DNA from: Kaistia defluvii
Lineage (GTDB): Bacteria; Pseudomonadota; Alphaproteobacteria; Rhizobiales; Kaistiaceae
Assembly (NCBI RefSeq): GCF_026343955.1
Contig: NZ_JAPKNI010000001.1
Coordinates: forward strand, 1 to 64,000
Reading direction: 5' to 3'
DNA: 64,000 nt
Shown here: one piece after another, positions 46,615 through 58,648 of the stretch
Layout: each line of letters begins with the position of its first letter
Position numbering within the stretch: position 1 is the stretch's first letter
The notes under the pieces: model-generated
Database searches by the model: none
What the model saw: only the letters and a program-made list of their open reading frames with translations
What the model was told of the DNA's origin: nothing
Made by a program: the position numbers and the translations under genes

Positions 46615-46639
46615 GCTTTTGCCGCAAAAGGAAGCCATC

Positions 46640-46873
46640 ATGGTCGACGCATCCCTCGAGCCCATGCTCGAAATTCTGAAGTCCGTTCAGGAACGTCAGA
46701 TCAAGACAGATGCCAAGATCGATGAGCTCCGCGGCGAAATGCAGGCCTATCGCGGCCACATGATCTCGCTGCAGCAGGACGTCCACAACATCTACGGCAT
46801 CCTTGCGCGGTACGAGACTCGATTTGATCGCATCGAGCGGCGGCTGGAGCTCTCCTCCCCCGCCCAGCCCTGA
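46640..46873 (+). CDS. small coiled-coil protein between purS and purQ
   Basis: A 77-residue, highly charged protein ([20 protein letters not shown], then a heptad-like [20 protein letters not shown]) with predicted coiled-coil character and no signal peptide. Its ATG is preceded by AAAAGGAAG. It is 25 bp after purS and 23 bp before purQ on the same strand, so it is certainly in the same transcript. Function is unknown; it may be a genuine accessory protein of the operon. Confidence 0.7.
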   Translation: MVDASLEPMLEILKSVQERQIKTDAKIDELRGEMQAYRGHMISLQQDVHNIYGILARYETRFDRIERRLELSSPAQP

Positions 46874-46896
46874 GCAACTTTGATTTGGGATCGCCC

Positions 46897-47559
46897 ATGA
46901 AATCCGCTGTCGTCGTCTTCCCCGGATCCAATCGCGAGCGCGACATGGTCGCGGCGATCGAGAAGATCACCGGCCACCGGCCCGTCACCGTCTGGCACGG
47001 GGACCATGACCTGCCCAAGGTCGACCTGATCGTCATCCCCGGCGGCTTCTCCTATGGCGACTATCTGCGCTCCGGCGCGATCGCCGCGCGCGAGCCGATC
47101 ATGGGCGCCATCGCCCGCGAGGCCGAACGCGGCGTCGCCGTTCTCGGCGTCTGCAACGGCTTCCAGATCCTGTGCGAGGCGGGCCTGCTGCCGGGCGTGC
47201 TGATGCGCAATGCCGGGCTCAAGTTCATCTGCAAGGAAGTCGAGCTGCGCGTCGAGACGACGGCGAGCCAGTTCACGCGCGGCTACGCCAAGGGCCAGGT
47301 GATCCGCTCGCCGGTCGCGCATGGCGACGGCAACTACCGCACCGACGACGAGACGCTGGCCCGCCTGAAGGGCGAGGATCGCATCGCCTTCCGCTATGTC
47401 GCCAATCCCAACGGGTCGGTTGACGACATTGCCGGCGTCCTTTCGGAGAAGCGCAACATCCTCGGCATGATGCCGCATCCCGAAAACCTGATCGAGCCGC
47501 TGAATGGCGGCACCGACGGCCGGCCGCTGTTCGAGGCAGCGCTTTCCGCCGTCGCCTGA
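46897..47559 (+). CDS. purQ: phosphoribosylformylglycinamidine synthase subunit PurQ
   Basis: Glutamine-amidotransferase subunit, 220 residues, giving ammonia to PurL. The class I triad is visible: the Cys of [18 protein letters not shown] and the His/Glu of [13 protein letters not shown]. The ATG at 46897 gives the conserved [20 protein letters not shown]; a TTG at 46885 is rejected. The gap to purL is 76 bp. Confidence 0.97.
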   Translation: MKSAVVVFPGSNRERDMVAAIEKITGHRPVTVWHGDHDLPKVDLIVIPGGFSYGDYLRSGAIAAREPIMGAIAREAERGVAVLGVCNGFQILCEAGLLPGVLMRNAGLKFICKEVELRVETTASQFTRGYAKGQVIRSPVAHGDGNYRTDDETLARLKGEDRIAFRYVANPNGSVDDIAGVLSEKRNILGMMPHPENLIEPLNGGTDGRPLFEAALSAVA

Positions 47560-47635
47560 CTTTCGCCCGACTGATCCCGACAGCCAAGATCCCGACCGCC
47601 CGCCGGTCCGCGACCCGATTGCCCCTGAGGTTTCC

Positions 47636-49849
<2,214 letters not shown>

Positions 49850-49889
49850 TCGGCAGACCTACCATACCGACGGCTGAGGGGATTGACTG

Positions 49890-50123
49890 ATGGCAATGGA
49901 CGCACGCGACATTGAGGCTCTGATCAAGGAGGCTCTCCCGGACGCGACGGTCACGATCCGCGATCTCGCGGGTGACGGTGACCATTATGCTGCCGAAGTT
50001 GTGTCCGAGGCTTTTCGCGGAAAGAACCGCGTACAGCAGCACCAGATGATCTACGCTGCGCTCAAGGGAAACATGGGCGGCGTCCTCCACGCGCTCGCCC
50101 TGCAGACCAGCGCTCCGGATTGA
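49890..50123 (+). CDS. BolA-family protein
   Basis: A 77-residue BolA-like protein (MDARDIEALIKEALPDATVT, then the loop GDGDHYAAEVVSEAFRGKNR and the helix QQHQMIYAALKGNMGG). BolA proteins bind monothiol glutaredoxins at a shared [2Fe-2S] cluster. The grxD gene follows after 36 bp, supporting a functional pair in Fe-S trafficking or iron signalling. Confidence 0.93.
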   Translation: MAMDARDIEALIKEALPDATVTIRDLAGDGDHYAAEVVSEAFRGKNRVQQHQMIYAALKGNMGGVLHALALQTSAPD

Positions 50124-50159
50124 GATCGGCCAGCGGCCGGCAAAAAGGAAATAGTTGAG

Positions 50160-50495
50160 ATGAGCGATATCCACGCCCTTATCCAGAACGAAGTCAGCTC
50201 CAACGATGTCGTGCTCTTCCTGAAGGGCACGCCGGCCTTCCCGCAGTGCGGTTTTTCCGGCCAGGTCGTCCAGATCCTCGATTTCCTCGGCGTCGACTAC
50301 AAGGGCATCAACGTGCTCGCCGACCCGGAAATCCGCCAGGGCATCAAGGACTTCTCCAACTGGCCGACCATTCCGCAGCTCTACGTCAAGGGCGAGTTCG
50401 TCGGCGGCTGCGACATCATCCGCGAGATGTTCCAGGCCGGTGAAATGCAGACCTTCCTGACGGAAAAGGGCATCACGGTCGCCAAGTCGGCCTGA
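50160..50495 (+). CDS. grxD: monothiol glutaredoxin, Grx4 family
   Basis: A 111-residue CGFS-type glutaredoxin involved in iron-sulfur cluster transfer. The active-site motif [20 protein letters not shown] and the GSH-binding [20 protein letters not shown] are present. Its partner is the BolA protein encoded 36 bp upstream. It is the last gene before a strong terminator. Confidence 0.96.
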   Translation: MSDIHALIQNEVSSNDVVLFLKGTPAFPQCGFSGQVVQILDFLGVDYKGINVLADPEIRQGIKDFSNWPTIPQLYVKGEFVGGCDIIREMFQAGEMQTFLTEKGITVAKSA

Positions 50496-50520
50496 TCCTT
50501 TTCTTTCCGCGACCCCATTA

Positions 50521-50556
50521 AACCGCGCGTGACGCCGTCCCGCGCGGTTTTTCTTT
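50521..50556 (+). terminator. Rho-independent terminator after grxD
   Basis: AACCGCGCG (50521-50529) pairs with CGCGCGGTT (50541-50549) and is followed by TTTTCTTT. It ends the purS-grxD transcription unit. Confidence 0.85.
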
Positions 50557-50645
50557 GCGCCGCGTTCCGTCCCGATGCCCCCGCGCGGGGTTTCCCGTAG
50601 CCGGACTGAAATAATCTCCCGCGTCACAAGGAATGTTCGACGGAA

Positions 50646-50670
50646 GGAACTATCTCCTGCGTTCAACGTT
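50646..50670 (+). promoter_or_regulatory. EcfG (general stress) promoter of the BA14K gene
   Basis: GGAAC (50646-50650), a 16-base spacer and CGTT (50667-50670) exactly match the alphaproteobacterial EcfG/sigma-ECF15 consensus GGAAC-N16/17-cGTT. It lies 92 bp before the ATG of the BA14K gene, leaving an 80-bp leader. Confidence 0.7.
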
Positions 50671-50761
50671 GGTAAGTCATCCAATGGACCGTCTGTCTTT
50701 GATGCCAACCGTGTGTCGATCCTGCCCACGGTCCTTCACTCGACCTTTGAGGAGCGATCCA

Positions 50762-51220
50762 ATGCTGACGAAGATGAAGAATGTTCTGAAGGCGAGCCTG
50801 ATTGCATCGGTTGTTGCTACGTCTTTCCTGGCCGTGCCGGCAACGGCGCAGGCTCAGTCGAGCGTGAGGTCTGACGGATCCTTCCAGGTCGCGGACCACA
50901 GGGGCTGGCATGGTGGCAAGGATTGGCGCCGTCATCGCGGTGGCCACTGGCGCGGCCACCATGGCTACCGCAACGACCGTCGCTACTATGGCAACCGCGG
51001 CTACTATTACCGCGACAACAACAATTGGGGCGGCGCTGCGGCTGCCGGCATCATCGGCCTGGCGGCCGGCGCCATGATCGCCAATTCGGCCAATCAGCCG
51101 CGCTATTATGCCGGCGACGACTACATCGCCTACTGCTCGAACCGCTACCGGTCGTTCAATCCGCGTACCGGCACCTATACCGGCTATGACGGCCGGCAGC
51201 ATCGTTGCGTGATGCGCTGA
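50762..51220 (+). CDS. BA14K-family secreted protein
   Basis: A 152-residue exported protein. The signal peptide is KASLIASVVATSFLAVPATA, followed by a Gly/His/Arg/Tyr-rich segment (residues ~40-85), a hydrophobic AAAAGIIGLAAGAMIA stretch near 90 and the C-terminal BA14K motif YCSNRYRSFNPRTGTYTGYD with flanking cysteines. BA14K proteins of Rhizobiales are surface/immunoreactive proteins with suggested lectin-like activity. The start at 50762 has GGAGCG upstream. The promoter matches the general stress response, so stress induction is likely. Confidence 0.85.
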   Translation: MLTKMKNVLKASLIASVVATSFLAVPATAQAQSSVRSDGSFQVADHRGWHGGKDWRRHRGGHWRGHHGYRNDRRYYGNRGYYYRDNNNWGGAAAAGIIGLAAGAMIANSANQPRYYAGDDYIAYCSNRYRSFNPRTGTYTGYDGRQHRCVMR

Positions 51221-51240
51221 CCGACACGAAGATCTCGCGA

Positions 51241-51268
51241 AAGCGGCGCACGTTGCGCCGCTTTTTTT
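51241..51268 (+). terminator. Rho-independent terminator after the BA14K gene
   Basis: AAGCGGCGCA (51241-51250) pairs with TGCGCCGCTT (51254-51263), followed by a run of Ts. It is 20 bp after the stop codon. Confidence 0.88.
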
Positions 51269-51533
51269 GTCGGCTCGGCTCAGCGACGGGCGATCGCGAG
51301 GGTGACGATGACGAAGTGGCGCCGGGCCGACTGATCCACGACGATGGACGCGCCGAGGCGATCGGCCCGGCTGGCCTCCGCCGCCTCCGCATGGGTCTCG
51401 AGCCCGGCTCAAGACGGGAGCGAAAGTGCGCAACGCCGCATGGAAGCGCCGCTGTGGATATGGCACAAGCGTGCGGGCGACGGCGGAAGCCGCCTCCCGA
51501 CAACCGTTTCCCCGCCAAGCACGAGACCTGACC
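51269..51533. other. intergenic region upstream of the ArsB-like gene
   Basis: The gap between the BA14K terminator and the next start is ~265 bp (313 bp including the hairpin). I see no convincing ORF, tRNA or promoter pair in it. Frame extensions of the next gene through here show no conservation. Confidence 0.5.
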
Positions 51534-52790
51534 ATGGGTGCGCCCGTCGCCATCTGGAGCATTGCCGCCATCTCTCTCGGGGGCGTCCTGGTGCGTCCCT
51601 GGAACCTGCCGGAGGCGATCTGGGCGTTTGGCGGCGCCGCCCTGCTGGTGCTGTTCGGGCTGATGCCGCTCTCGGCCGCGCTGGAAGGCATCGGCCGCGG
51701 CAGCGACGTCTATCTCTTCCTGATCGGCATGATGCTTCTGGCCGAGCTGGCGCGGAAGGAAGGTCTGTTCGACTGGCTGGCAACGCTGGCGGTCCGCCAA
51801 GCGCGCGGCTCGGGCACGCGCCTGTTCTGGCTGATCTATGTCGTCGGCATCGTCGTCACGGTCTTCCTGTCGAACGACGCCACCGCCGTCGTGCTGACGC
51901 CGGCCGTCTATGCCGCCGCCCGCGCCGCCGACGCCGAGCCGCTGCCCTACCTGTTCATCTGCGCCTTCATCGCCAATGCCGCGAGCTTCGTGCTGCCAAT
52001 CTCCAACCCGGCCAATCTGGTGATCTTCGGCAGCCAGATGCCGCCGCTCACCTCTTGGCTCGCGACCTTCACCCTGCCCTCGATCGCCGCGATCGGCCTG
52101 ACCTATCTGATGCTGCGACTGACGCTGCGCCGGTCCATCCCGGACAGGCTGAGAACGGACATCCCGCCCGTCGTCCTGACCTTCGGCGGCAAGCTCGCGG
52201 CCGGCGGCATCGGCGCGACGGCGCTCGTGCTGCTGGTCGCTTCCGCGCTCGACTGGCAGCTCGGCCTGCCGACCTTCATCGCCGGAACGCTGACCGCCGC
52301 CGGCATCCTGCTCGGCAGCCGGCAGTCGCCCTGGCCGGTGCTGCGGGACATTTCCTGGGGCGTGCTGCCGCTGGTGGCGGGCCTGTTCGTGCTGGTCGAG
52401 GCGCTGCAATTGACCGGCGTCATCGACGCGCTGGCACGCTTGGCCCAGCAATGGGCGGCGCATTCGATCGGCTGGGCCGCGACGGGCGCCGGCATCATCG
52501 TCGCCATCGCCAGCAATCTGCTCAACAACCTGCCGACCGGCCTGATCGCCGGTGCGACCATCGAGGCGGCGCAGCTGCCGCATTCGGTCACCAGCGCGGT
52601 ACTGGTCGGCGTCGATCTCGGACCGAACCTTTCGATCACCGGTTCGCTGGCGACGATCCTTTGGTTGGTCGCGCTGCGGCGCGAGGGCCAGCGCGTCGGC
52701 GCCTGGACCTTCCTGAAGCTCGGCATCCTCGTCATGCCGCCGGCCCTGATCGGCGCGCTTCTGGCGCTCTGGCTGACGACGGCGGGATAG
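51534..52790 (+). CDS. ArsB/NhaD-type anion permease
   Basis: A 418-residue inner-membrane protein of the ArsB/ion-transporter superfamily with about eleven hydrophobic segments. Family hallmarks are the NDATAVVLTPAVYAAAR region after the second segment, ISNPANLVIFG and SNLLNNLPTGLIAGATIE in the two re-entrant halves. ArsB exports arsenite/antimonite; no ars regulator or reductase is near, so other anions are possible. The ATG at 51534 is preferred over the frame opening at 51426. Convergent with ttcA. Confidence 0.82.
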   Translation: MGAPVAIWSIAAISLGGVLVRPWNLPEAIWAFGGAALLVLFGLMPLSAALEGIGRGSDVYLFLIGMMLLAELARKEGLFDWLATLAVRQARGSGTRLFWLIYVVGIVVTVFLSNDATAVVLTPAVYAAARAADAEPLPYLFICAFIANAASFVLPISNPANLVIFGSQMPPLTSWLATFTLPSIAAIGLTYLMLRLTLRRSIPDRLRTDIPPVVLTFGGKLAAGGIGATALVLLVASALDWQLGLPTFIAGTLTAAGILLGSRQSPWPVLRDISWGVLPLVAGLFVLVEALQLTGVIDALARLAQQWAAHSIGWAATGAGIIVAIASNLLNNLPTGLIAGATIEAAQLPHSVTSAVLVGVDLGPNLSITGSLATILWLVALRREGQRVGAWTFLKLGILVMPPALIGALLALWLTTAG

Positions 52791-52805
52791 GCGCGCGGCT
52801 GCTGG

Positions 52806-53684
52806 CTACCCCTTGCCGACCAGGCTTTCGAAGTCGAACAGGTTGCGGTCGAGCAGATGCGACGGGTTCGCCTTGCCGAGCGCCCGCAGCATGATTTCCT
52901 TGCGGCCGGGCGTCTGCTTTTCCCAGTCGGCCAGCATCTGCTTGACGACATTGCGCTGCAGGCCCTCCTGCGAGCCGCAGAGGTCGCAGGGAATGATCGG
53001 AAACTGCATCGCCGTGGCGAAGCGGGCAATGTCGTCCTCAGCCGCATAGGCGAGCGGCCGCAGCACCAGCCGGTCGCCCTCCTCGTTCAGCAGCTTCGGC
53101 GGCATGGAGGCGAGCTTGCCGCCATGGAACAGGTTGAGGAAGAACGTCTCGAGAATGTCCTCGCGGTGATGGCCGAGCACCACGGCCTGGCACCCCTCCT
53201 CCCGCGCGATCCGGTAGAGATGACCGCGCCGCAGCCGGGAGCAGAGCGCGCAATAAGTCTTGCCGGGCTCGATCTTGGACGTGACGATCGAATAGGTGTC
53301 CTGCCGCTCGATCCGGTGCGGCACGCCGAGGTCGGTCAGGTAATTGGGCAGGATCTCGGCCGGAAATCCGGGCTGCGCCTGGTCGAGATTGCAGGCGAGC
53401 AGGTCGACCGGCAGCATGCCGCGCCATTTCAGATCGAGCAGCAGCGCCAGCAGCGTGTAGGAATCCTTGCCGCCGGAGAGGCAGACCAGCCAGCGATCGC
53501 CCGGCCGCACCATGGCGAAATCGTCCAGCGCCTGCCGCACCTGCCGGATCAGCCGCTTGCGCAGCTTGCCGAACTCGACGCTGTCCGGCCCCTTGCGGAA
53601 CATCGGATGGCACGCGTCGCTGCTCTCCGCCTCCAGCGGGTCCGAGGCCGCGATGCGGCGGGCGATGTCGAGCAGTTCGGTCAT
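52806..53684 (-). CDS. ttcA: tRNA 2-thiocytidine(32) synthetase
   Basis: Iron-sulfur enzyme that thiolates C32 of certain tRNAs, 292 residues. The PP-loop [18 protein letters not shown], the cysteine pair in [13 protein letters not shown] and the later [13 protein letters not shown] are present. The start [20 protein letters not shown] at 53684 follows normal family length. It is 74 bp downstream of the EamA gene on the same strand. Confidence 0.95.
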   Translation of the reverse strand: MTELLDIARRIAASDPLEAESSDACHPMFRKGPDSVEFGKLRKRLIRQVRQALDDFAMVRPGDRWLVCLSGGKDSYTLLALLLDLKWRGMLPVDLLACNLDQAQPGFPAEILPNYLTDLGVPHRIERQDTYSIVTSKIEPGKTYCALCSRLRRGHLYRIAREEGCQAVVLGHHREDILETFFLNLFHGGKLASMPPKLLNEEGDRLVLRPLAYAAEDDIARFATAMQFPIIPCDLCGSQEGLQRNVVKQMLADWEKQTPGRKEIMLRALGKANPSHLLDRNLFDFESLVGKG

Positions 53685-53758
53685 GGTGTGTGGGTTCCGG
53701 CTGTTGTCGCCTTGATGCCGCTTCGCGAGCCGCCCGGCAAGCCCAAACGCCCGCGACC

Positions 53759-54652
53759 CTATCGCCGGCGGACGAGATTGACGATGACGACGCCGCCGAT
53801 CGCCATGGCGCCGCCGAGCAGGCTGATGAGCGACGGCACTTCGCCGAGCCACAGATAGCCGATCAGCGTCGCAGTCGGGGCGATGCAGTAAAGGAAGTTG
53901 GAGGCGCGCGAGGCCGGGAAGCGCTTCAGCGCGATCGCCCAGGTCAGGTAGCCGATGACGGTGGGCAGCACGACGAGATAGGCGATCGACCAGAGGACGG
54001 CGGGGGGCGCCAGTTTCAGCGCGGCCAGCGTGTCGGGGATCGCCGGGGTTAACGGAAGGCTACCAAGAAGCAGCACCCAGGCGGTGACAGCCAGCGCCGG
54101 CATGCGCGCCAAGAGCGGCTTCTGCAGGATGGTCGAGACCGAGGTGCAAAGCGCCGCGCCGAGGATCAGCAGCGCCCCGATATTCAGCCCGAGCCCGTCG
54201 CCGCTGCCATAGGCGATCAGCCCGACGCCCAGGAACGACACCAGCGTGCCGACCCAACCGCCGAGCCCGAAGCGCTCGCCGAGCAGCGGCATCGCGATCA
54301 GCGCCACGATGATCGGATTGATCTGGATGATGAACGAGGCGGGCCCTGCCGCAATCGTCTGCTCGCCGGTGTTGAGCAGCACCGCATAGGCGGCGATGAA
54401 CAGCACGCCGATGACGATCAGGCGCAGGAAATCCCGGAGCGAAGGCAGCGGTGGCCGGGCGACGAGCAGATAGAGGGCGGCCGGAACGGCGGCGGCGAGA
54501 TAGCGCGCGGCGGCCAGTTCGACCGGCGTCAGCGCGGTAAGACCCACGCGGATGGCCGCGAAGGCCGATGCCCAGCCGATGATCGTCGTGGCGATGGCCG
54601 CGAAGCCGACGAGATCGCCCCCGCGCCGCGTCTCGATCCCGATTTCGGTCAT
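53759..54652 (-). CDS. EamA/DMT-family transporter
   Basis: A 297-residue inner-membrane protein with about ten hydrophobic segments in two EamA repeats: [20 protein letters not shown] and the later [20 protein letters not shown]. Probable metabolite exporter of unknown substrate. It lies upstream of ttcA on the same strand and downstream of rpsD. Different from the EamA protein at 3035. Confidence 0.86.
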   Translation of the reverse strand: MTEIGIETRRGGDLVGFAAIATTIIGWASAFAAIRVGLTALTPVELAAARYLAAAVPAALYLLVARPPLPSLRDFLRLIVIGVLFIAAYAVLLNTGEQTIAAGPASFIIQINPIIVALIAMPLLGERFGLGGWVGTLVSFLGVGLIAYGSGDGLGLNIGALLILGAALCTSVSTILQKPLLARMPALAVTAWVLLLGSLPLTPAIPDTLAALKLAPPAVLWSIAYLVVLPTVIGYLTWAIALKRFPASRASNFLYCIAPTATLIGYLWLGEVPSLISLLGGAMAIGGVVIVNLVRRR

Positions 54653-54736
54653 GTCGCACCCTCTCGGCCGGATTCGTCCTTGATACGCCGCCCAACCGCC
54701 AATCCGAAGGTCGGAAATGTCGATCGAGACGGCCGC

Positions 54737-54768
54737 AAAAAGAAAAGGCCGCCCGAAGGCGGCCTTTT
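54737..54768 (-). terminator. Rho-independent terminator of rpsD
   Basis: AAAAGGCCGCC (54743-54753) pairs with GGCGGCCTTTT (54758-54768) with a CGAA loop. On the minus strand it is followed by a T-rich run (complement of AAAAAGAAAA). It begins 25 bp after the rpsD stop. Confidence 0.88.
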
Positions 54769-54792
54769 CCAGAACTCGATAACGCTGACGGA

Positions 54793-55410
54793 TCAGCGCG
54801 AATAGAATTCGACGACCAGGTTCGGTTCCATGTGAACCGGATACGGCACGTCGGCCAGAGCCGGCACGCGCGAGAACTTGGCGCTCATCTTGTGATGATC
54901 GACTTCGATGTAGTCGGGAACGTCACGCTCAGCGAGCTGGGTCGCCTCGAGGACGATCGTCAGCTGACGCGAAGCTTCCTTGACCTCGATCACATCGCCG
55001 ACCTTCGCCTGGAAGGACGGAATGTTGACGCGGCGGCCGTTGACCTTGATGTGACCGTGCGAGATGAACTGGCGCGCGGCGAACACGGTCGGGACGAACT
55101 TGGCGCGATAGACGATCGCGTCCAGACGGCACTCGAGGAGGCCGATCAGGTTCTCCGACGAATCGCCCTTGCGACGGGTCGCATCGGCATAGATCTTCCG
55201 GAACTGCTTCTCGGAGATGTTGCCGTAGTAGCCCTTGAGCTTCTGCTTGGCGCGGAGCTGGGTACCGTAATCGGAAACCTTGCCCTTGCGGCGCTGGCCA
55301 TGCTGGCCGGGGCCGTATTCGCGCTTGTTGACCGGAGACTTGGGGCGACCCCAGAGGTTTTCGCCAAGACGGCGGTCAATCTTGTGTTTAGACGAAGCAC
55401 GCTTCGACAT
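54793..55410 (-). CDS. rpsD: 30S ribosomal protein S4
   Basis: Primary 16S-rRNA-binding protein of the small subunit, 205 residues. The N-terminal [20 protein letters not shown], the S4 RNA-binding domain ([40 protein letters not shown]) and the C-terminus are complete. In alphaproteobacteria it is often apart from the other ribosomal genes, as here. Its own terminator follows; upstream is a ~190-bp leader that may carry autoregulatory structure. Confidence 0.98.
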   Translation of the reverse strand: MSKRASSKHKIDRRLGENLWGRPKSPVNKREYGPGQHGQRRKGKVSDYGTQLRAKQKLKGYYGNISEKQFRKIYADATRRKGDSSENLIGLLECRLDAIVYRAKFVPTVFAARQFISHGHIKVNGRRVNIPSFQAKVGDVIEVKEASRQLTIVLEATQLAERDVPDYIEVDHHKMSAKFSRVPALADVPYPVHMEPNLVVEFYSR

Positions 55411-55601
55411 CGCATATCCCTTGGATACGAGTTACAGGGACACGTGCCCTCCTCTGCCGGTCTTTTGGGCCGGCCGACAGGAAACGAAGAACGTTTCCGC
55501 GGGTGCGTGAAATACCACGCCGGCCCGAACGAGCCGACGCGATGGGCCGGGGTGTAGAGGAGAAGCCCCGAGGAGTCAAATGTCGGAGACGGTTCGCCGC
55601 C

Positions 55602-56378
55602 TCAGGTAGCCGACATCAGCAATCCGCCTTCAACCCGCAGCGCCGCGCCATTCGTGACCGCCCCGAGCGGGCTCGCGACATAGGCGACCAGCGCGGCGAT
55701 CTCCTTGGGATCGATCATCCGCTGCAGCAGCGACGACGACCGATACTGCCGGAAGAATTCCTTCTCCAGTTCCGCCTCGCTGCCGGGATTTCCCGGGAAG
55801 ACGGAACGCAGGAAATCGCCGATTCCGGCCGAACGCGTCGGCCCCGGCAAAACGGAATTGACCGTTACGGCGGTGCCCTTGGTGAGCTCGGCCAAACCGC
55901 GCGCCACGGAAAGCTGCGCCGTCTTGGTCATGCCGTAGTGGATCATGTCCGGCGGCACCTGCAGCGCCGATTCGCTGGAGACGAAGATGATCCGGCCCCA
56001 GTTGCGCTCGAGCATGGCCGGGAAATAGTGCCGCGCCAGCCGGATGCCGGAGAGCACGTTGACATCGAAGAAATGCAGCCAGTCCGCGTCGGTGATCTCG
56101 GCGAAGGGCTTCACTTCGTAGATGCCGAGATTGTTGACGAGAATATCGATCGAGGGCACGGCACTGGTCAGCGCGGCGGCGCCTTCGGCCGTGGCGGGAT
56201 CGGCGACGATGCCGCGCGCCGCGCCAATCTCCTGCACGGTCCTCTCGACCGACTCGGCCGAGCGGCCGGTGACGATGACGGCCGCGCCTTCCTCGGCCAG
56301 GGTCCTGGCAATCGCCAGCCCGATCCCGCCGGTCGAGCCGGTCACCAGCGCCGTCTTGTTCGACAGTTTGAGGTCCAT
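55602..56378 (-). CDS. SDR-family oxidoreductase
   Basis: A 258-residue short-chain dehydrogenase. The coenzyme motif TGSTGGIGLAIARTLAEEGA near residue 12, the NAG-like motif ILVNNLGIYEVKPF, Ser in FVSSESALQVP and the catalytic Tyr/Lys in HYGMTKTAQLSVARG are all present. CAGGAG precedes the start at 56378. The substrate is unknown. It follows the Gfo/Idh gene by 76 bp on the same strand. Confidence 0.92.
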   Translation of the reverse strand: MDLKLSNKTALVTGSTGGIGLAIARTLAEEGAAVIVTGRSAESVERTVQEIGAARGIVADPATAEGAAALTSAVPSIDILVNNLGIYEVKPFAEITDADWLHFFDVNVLSGIRLARHYFPAMLERNWGRIIFVSSESALQVPPDMIHYGMTKTAQLSVARGLAELTKGTAVTVNSVLPGPTRSAGIGDFLRSVFPGNPGSEAELEKEFFRQYRSSSLLQRMIDPKEIAALVAYVASPLGAVTNGAALRVEGGLLMSAT

Positions 56379-56454
56379 TGCAATCTCCTGAGGGTTGCGG
56401 CCGCGCCGCGTCAAAAAGCTCGTGAAAGGCTTGAGATTGGGCAGCGCCGACGCT

Positions 56455-57450
56455 TCAGGCGAAGGCGCTGCGGATATCCGCCTCCCACTCGGTCAGCATC
56501 TCCATGATCTCGATCGAGTCCGCCGGTCTCGGCGAAGGCCGGTCCGCGACCCTCGAGCCAGCGGCAAGGCTGCGCTCGACCATTCGCACCTGATGCAGGA
56601 AAGCGTCCGCATCGCTGTCGACCCGGATCTCCTCGATGATGCCATCGAAGCCGGTGAACAGCAGCCGGCTGGTGCCCGCCTGCGGCAGCCAGGGATTGTC
56701 GAGGAAGCGCAGGCTGCCCTTGTCGCCGACGACGATGAAATCCGGATGCATGCCATAGGTCTCGGCGGTCTGGACGGTCGCCAGAATGCCGTTGCCGAAG
56801 CGAACCGCCAGCGCCGCCTCGCTCACATTGCCGTCATGGGAGGAGATCGAGCCGGTGCCGGTCTGGCGGCGATCCCGGAACGCCCCCTCGCCGGCCACGG
56901 TCTGCACCGCGAGTTGCAGCAGCGAGACCGGATAGCAGCCAAGATTGTACAGCGTGCCCCGGCCTTGCGGATTGACGACCTGCCGAATATCGGCCGCGTA
57001 GCTGGCGTGGATCGACTTCACGGTCCCGAGCCTGCCATCCCTCAGAATATCGACGAAACGCGCGATCAGCGGGTGGGCGAGATACATCAGCCCCTCGACG
57101 AAGAAGACGTCGTTCGCCGCGACCGCATCGACCAGCGCGCGGCTCCTTTCCATGTCGATCGAGAGCGACTTTTCGCTGAGGACCGCCTTGCCGGCCGCGG
57201 CCGCCTCGGCGACGGAGCCGTGGTGCAGATGGTTCGGCAGGCCGACATAGACGATGTCGACGGCGGGATCGGCGAGCAATTCGGTGACATCGCCATAGGC
57301 GCGGTTCCCGCCGAAGCGGGCGCGGAAGTCTTCGGTGCGGGCGACATCGCGACCGGCAACGGCGGCAAGCCGAGACCCCGGGCTTTTGCCGATCGCGTCC
57401 GCGACGGTATCGGAGATGAACCCCGTGCCCAGAATGCCCCAACCGATCAT
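56455..57450 (-). CDS. Gfo/Idh/MocA-family oxidoreductase
   Basis: A 331-residue NAD(P)-dependent sugar/inositol dehydrogenase-like protein. The N-terminal GWGILGTGFISDTVADAIGK holds the dinucleotide fold, and VLSEKSLSIDMERSRALVDA aligns with the EKP motif, with Ser in place of Pro. The C-terminal half supplies the substrate domain. It may act in sequence with the downstream SDR on a carbohydrate. Confidence 0.91.
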   Translation of the reverse strand: MIGWGILGTGFISDTVADAIGKSPGSRLAAVAGRDVARTEDFRARFGGNRAYGDVTELLADPAVDIVYVGLPNHLHHGSVAEAAAAGKAVLSEKSLSIDMERSRALVDAVAANDVFFVEGLMYLAHPLIARFVDILRDGRLGTVKSIHASYAADIRQVVNPQGRGTLYNLGCYPVSLLQLAVQTVAGEGAFRDRRQTGTGSISSHDGNVSEAALAVRFGNGILATVQTAETYGMHPDFIVVGDKGSLRFLDNPWLPQAGTSRLLFTGFDGIIEEIRVDSDADAFLHQVRMVERSLAAGSRVADRPSPRPADSIEIMEMLTEWEADIRSAFA

Positions 57451-57615
57451 CGCCAGATCCCTTGCCTGCCCGCCATGCCTTCAGCGTCGCACAGACGCCG
57501 CGAAAAGGGGCACAGAATTATGTACTGATCAATACAAAAAATTTCGTTGCCCGCCCTTCCCGATCCGGCCACGGCTTCCCACATGGAAGTCACATTTGCC
57601 CCACCGGATCGATCC

Positions 57616-58617
57616 ATGCCCCAGCCATCCCCCATTCCGCTCTCCGTCCTCGACCTCGCGCCGGTTCGCCAGAACGGCACCGTCGCCGCTGCGCTGAACA
57701 ACTCGCTCGATCTGGCGCGCCATGTCGAAAAGCTTGGCTACAATCGCTTCTGGGTGGCCGAGCACCACAACATGCCGGGCATCGCCAGTTCGGCGACGTC
57801 GGTGCTGATCGGCTATCTCGCCGGCGGCACCTCGACGATCCGCGTCGGCTCCGGCGGCGTGATGCTGCCGAACCATGCGCCGCTCGTCATCGCCGAGCAG
57901 TTCGGCACGCTGGAAGCGCTCTATCCCGGGCGCATCGACCTCGGCCTCGGCCGCGCGCCAGGTGGTGACCCGATGACGATGCGGGCGCTCCGCCGCGACA
58001 TGACCGACGACGACAATGCGTTTCCGCAGAATGTGCAGGAGCTCCTGGCGCTGCTGGGGCCCGCCGCCGAGGGCCAGAAGCTTCGCGCCGTTCCCGGCGA
58101 GGGTTCCAACGTACCTGTCTGGCTGCTCGGATCCTCGACCTTCAGCGCCCAACTCGCTGCGCTGCTCGGCCTGCCCTTCTCCTTCGCCAGCCATTTCGCG
58201 CCGCAGCGGCTGATGGAGGCGCTGGAGACCTACCGCCACTTCTTCCGCCCGTCCGAATATCTGGAGAAGCCCTATGTGATGGTCGGGTTGCCCGTCATTG
58301 CCGCCGAAACCGACGAGGCAGCGAATTACCAGGTGACGACGCAGTACCAGCGCCTGGTCAATCTCGTGCGCGGCCAGCCGACCGTGCTGATGCCGCCGGT
58401 CGACAGCATGGAAGGCCGCTGGGAGCCGCGCGAAGAAGCCTATGTCCGCTCGCATCTCGGCGTCGCGATCATCGGCGGCCCGGAGACGGTGAAGCAGAAG
58501 CTCGCGGCCGTGATCGAGCAGACCGGTGCCGACGAACTGATCGTCACGACGGACTTCTACGATCCGGCCGACCGCAAGCGTTCCTTCGAGATCCTGATGG
58601 ACGCCCATCGCGGCTGA
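57616..58617 (+). CDS. LLM-class flavin-dependent oxidoreductase
   Basis: A 333-residue luciferase-like (F420/FMN) monooxygenase of the MsnO8-type subfamily. [40 protein letters not shown] and [20 protein letters not shown] are diagnostic. The start at 57616 is the first ATG adjacent to conserved sequence; an earlier TTG at 57547 adds 23 residues. It is divergent from the Gfo/Idh gene with ~165 bp between, and convergent with murI. Confidence 0.91.
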   Translation: MPQPSPIPLSVLDLAPVRQNGTVAAALNNSLDLARHVEKLGYNRFWVAEHHNMPGIASSATSVLIGYLAGGTSTIRVGSGGVMLPNHAPLVIAEQFGTLEALYPGRIDLGLGRAPGGDPMTMRALRRDMTDDDNAFPQNVQELLALLGPAAEGQKLRAVPGEGSNVPVWLLGSSTFSAQLAALLGLPFSFASHFAPQRLMEALETYRHFFRPSEYLEKPYVMVGLPVIAAETDEAANYQVTTQYQRLVNLVRGQPTVLMPPVDSMEGRWEPREEAYVRSHLGVAIIGGPETVKQKLAAVIEQTGADELIVTTDFYDPADRKRSFEILMDAHRG

Positions 58618-58648
58618 CGCGCCCGGGCGCGGCGAGCCCGCGCTCGTT

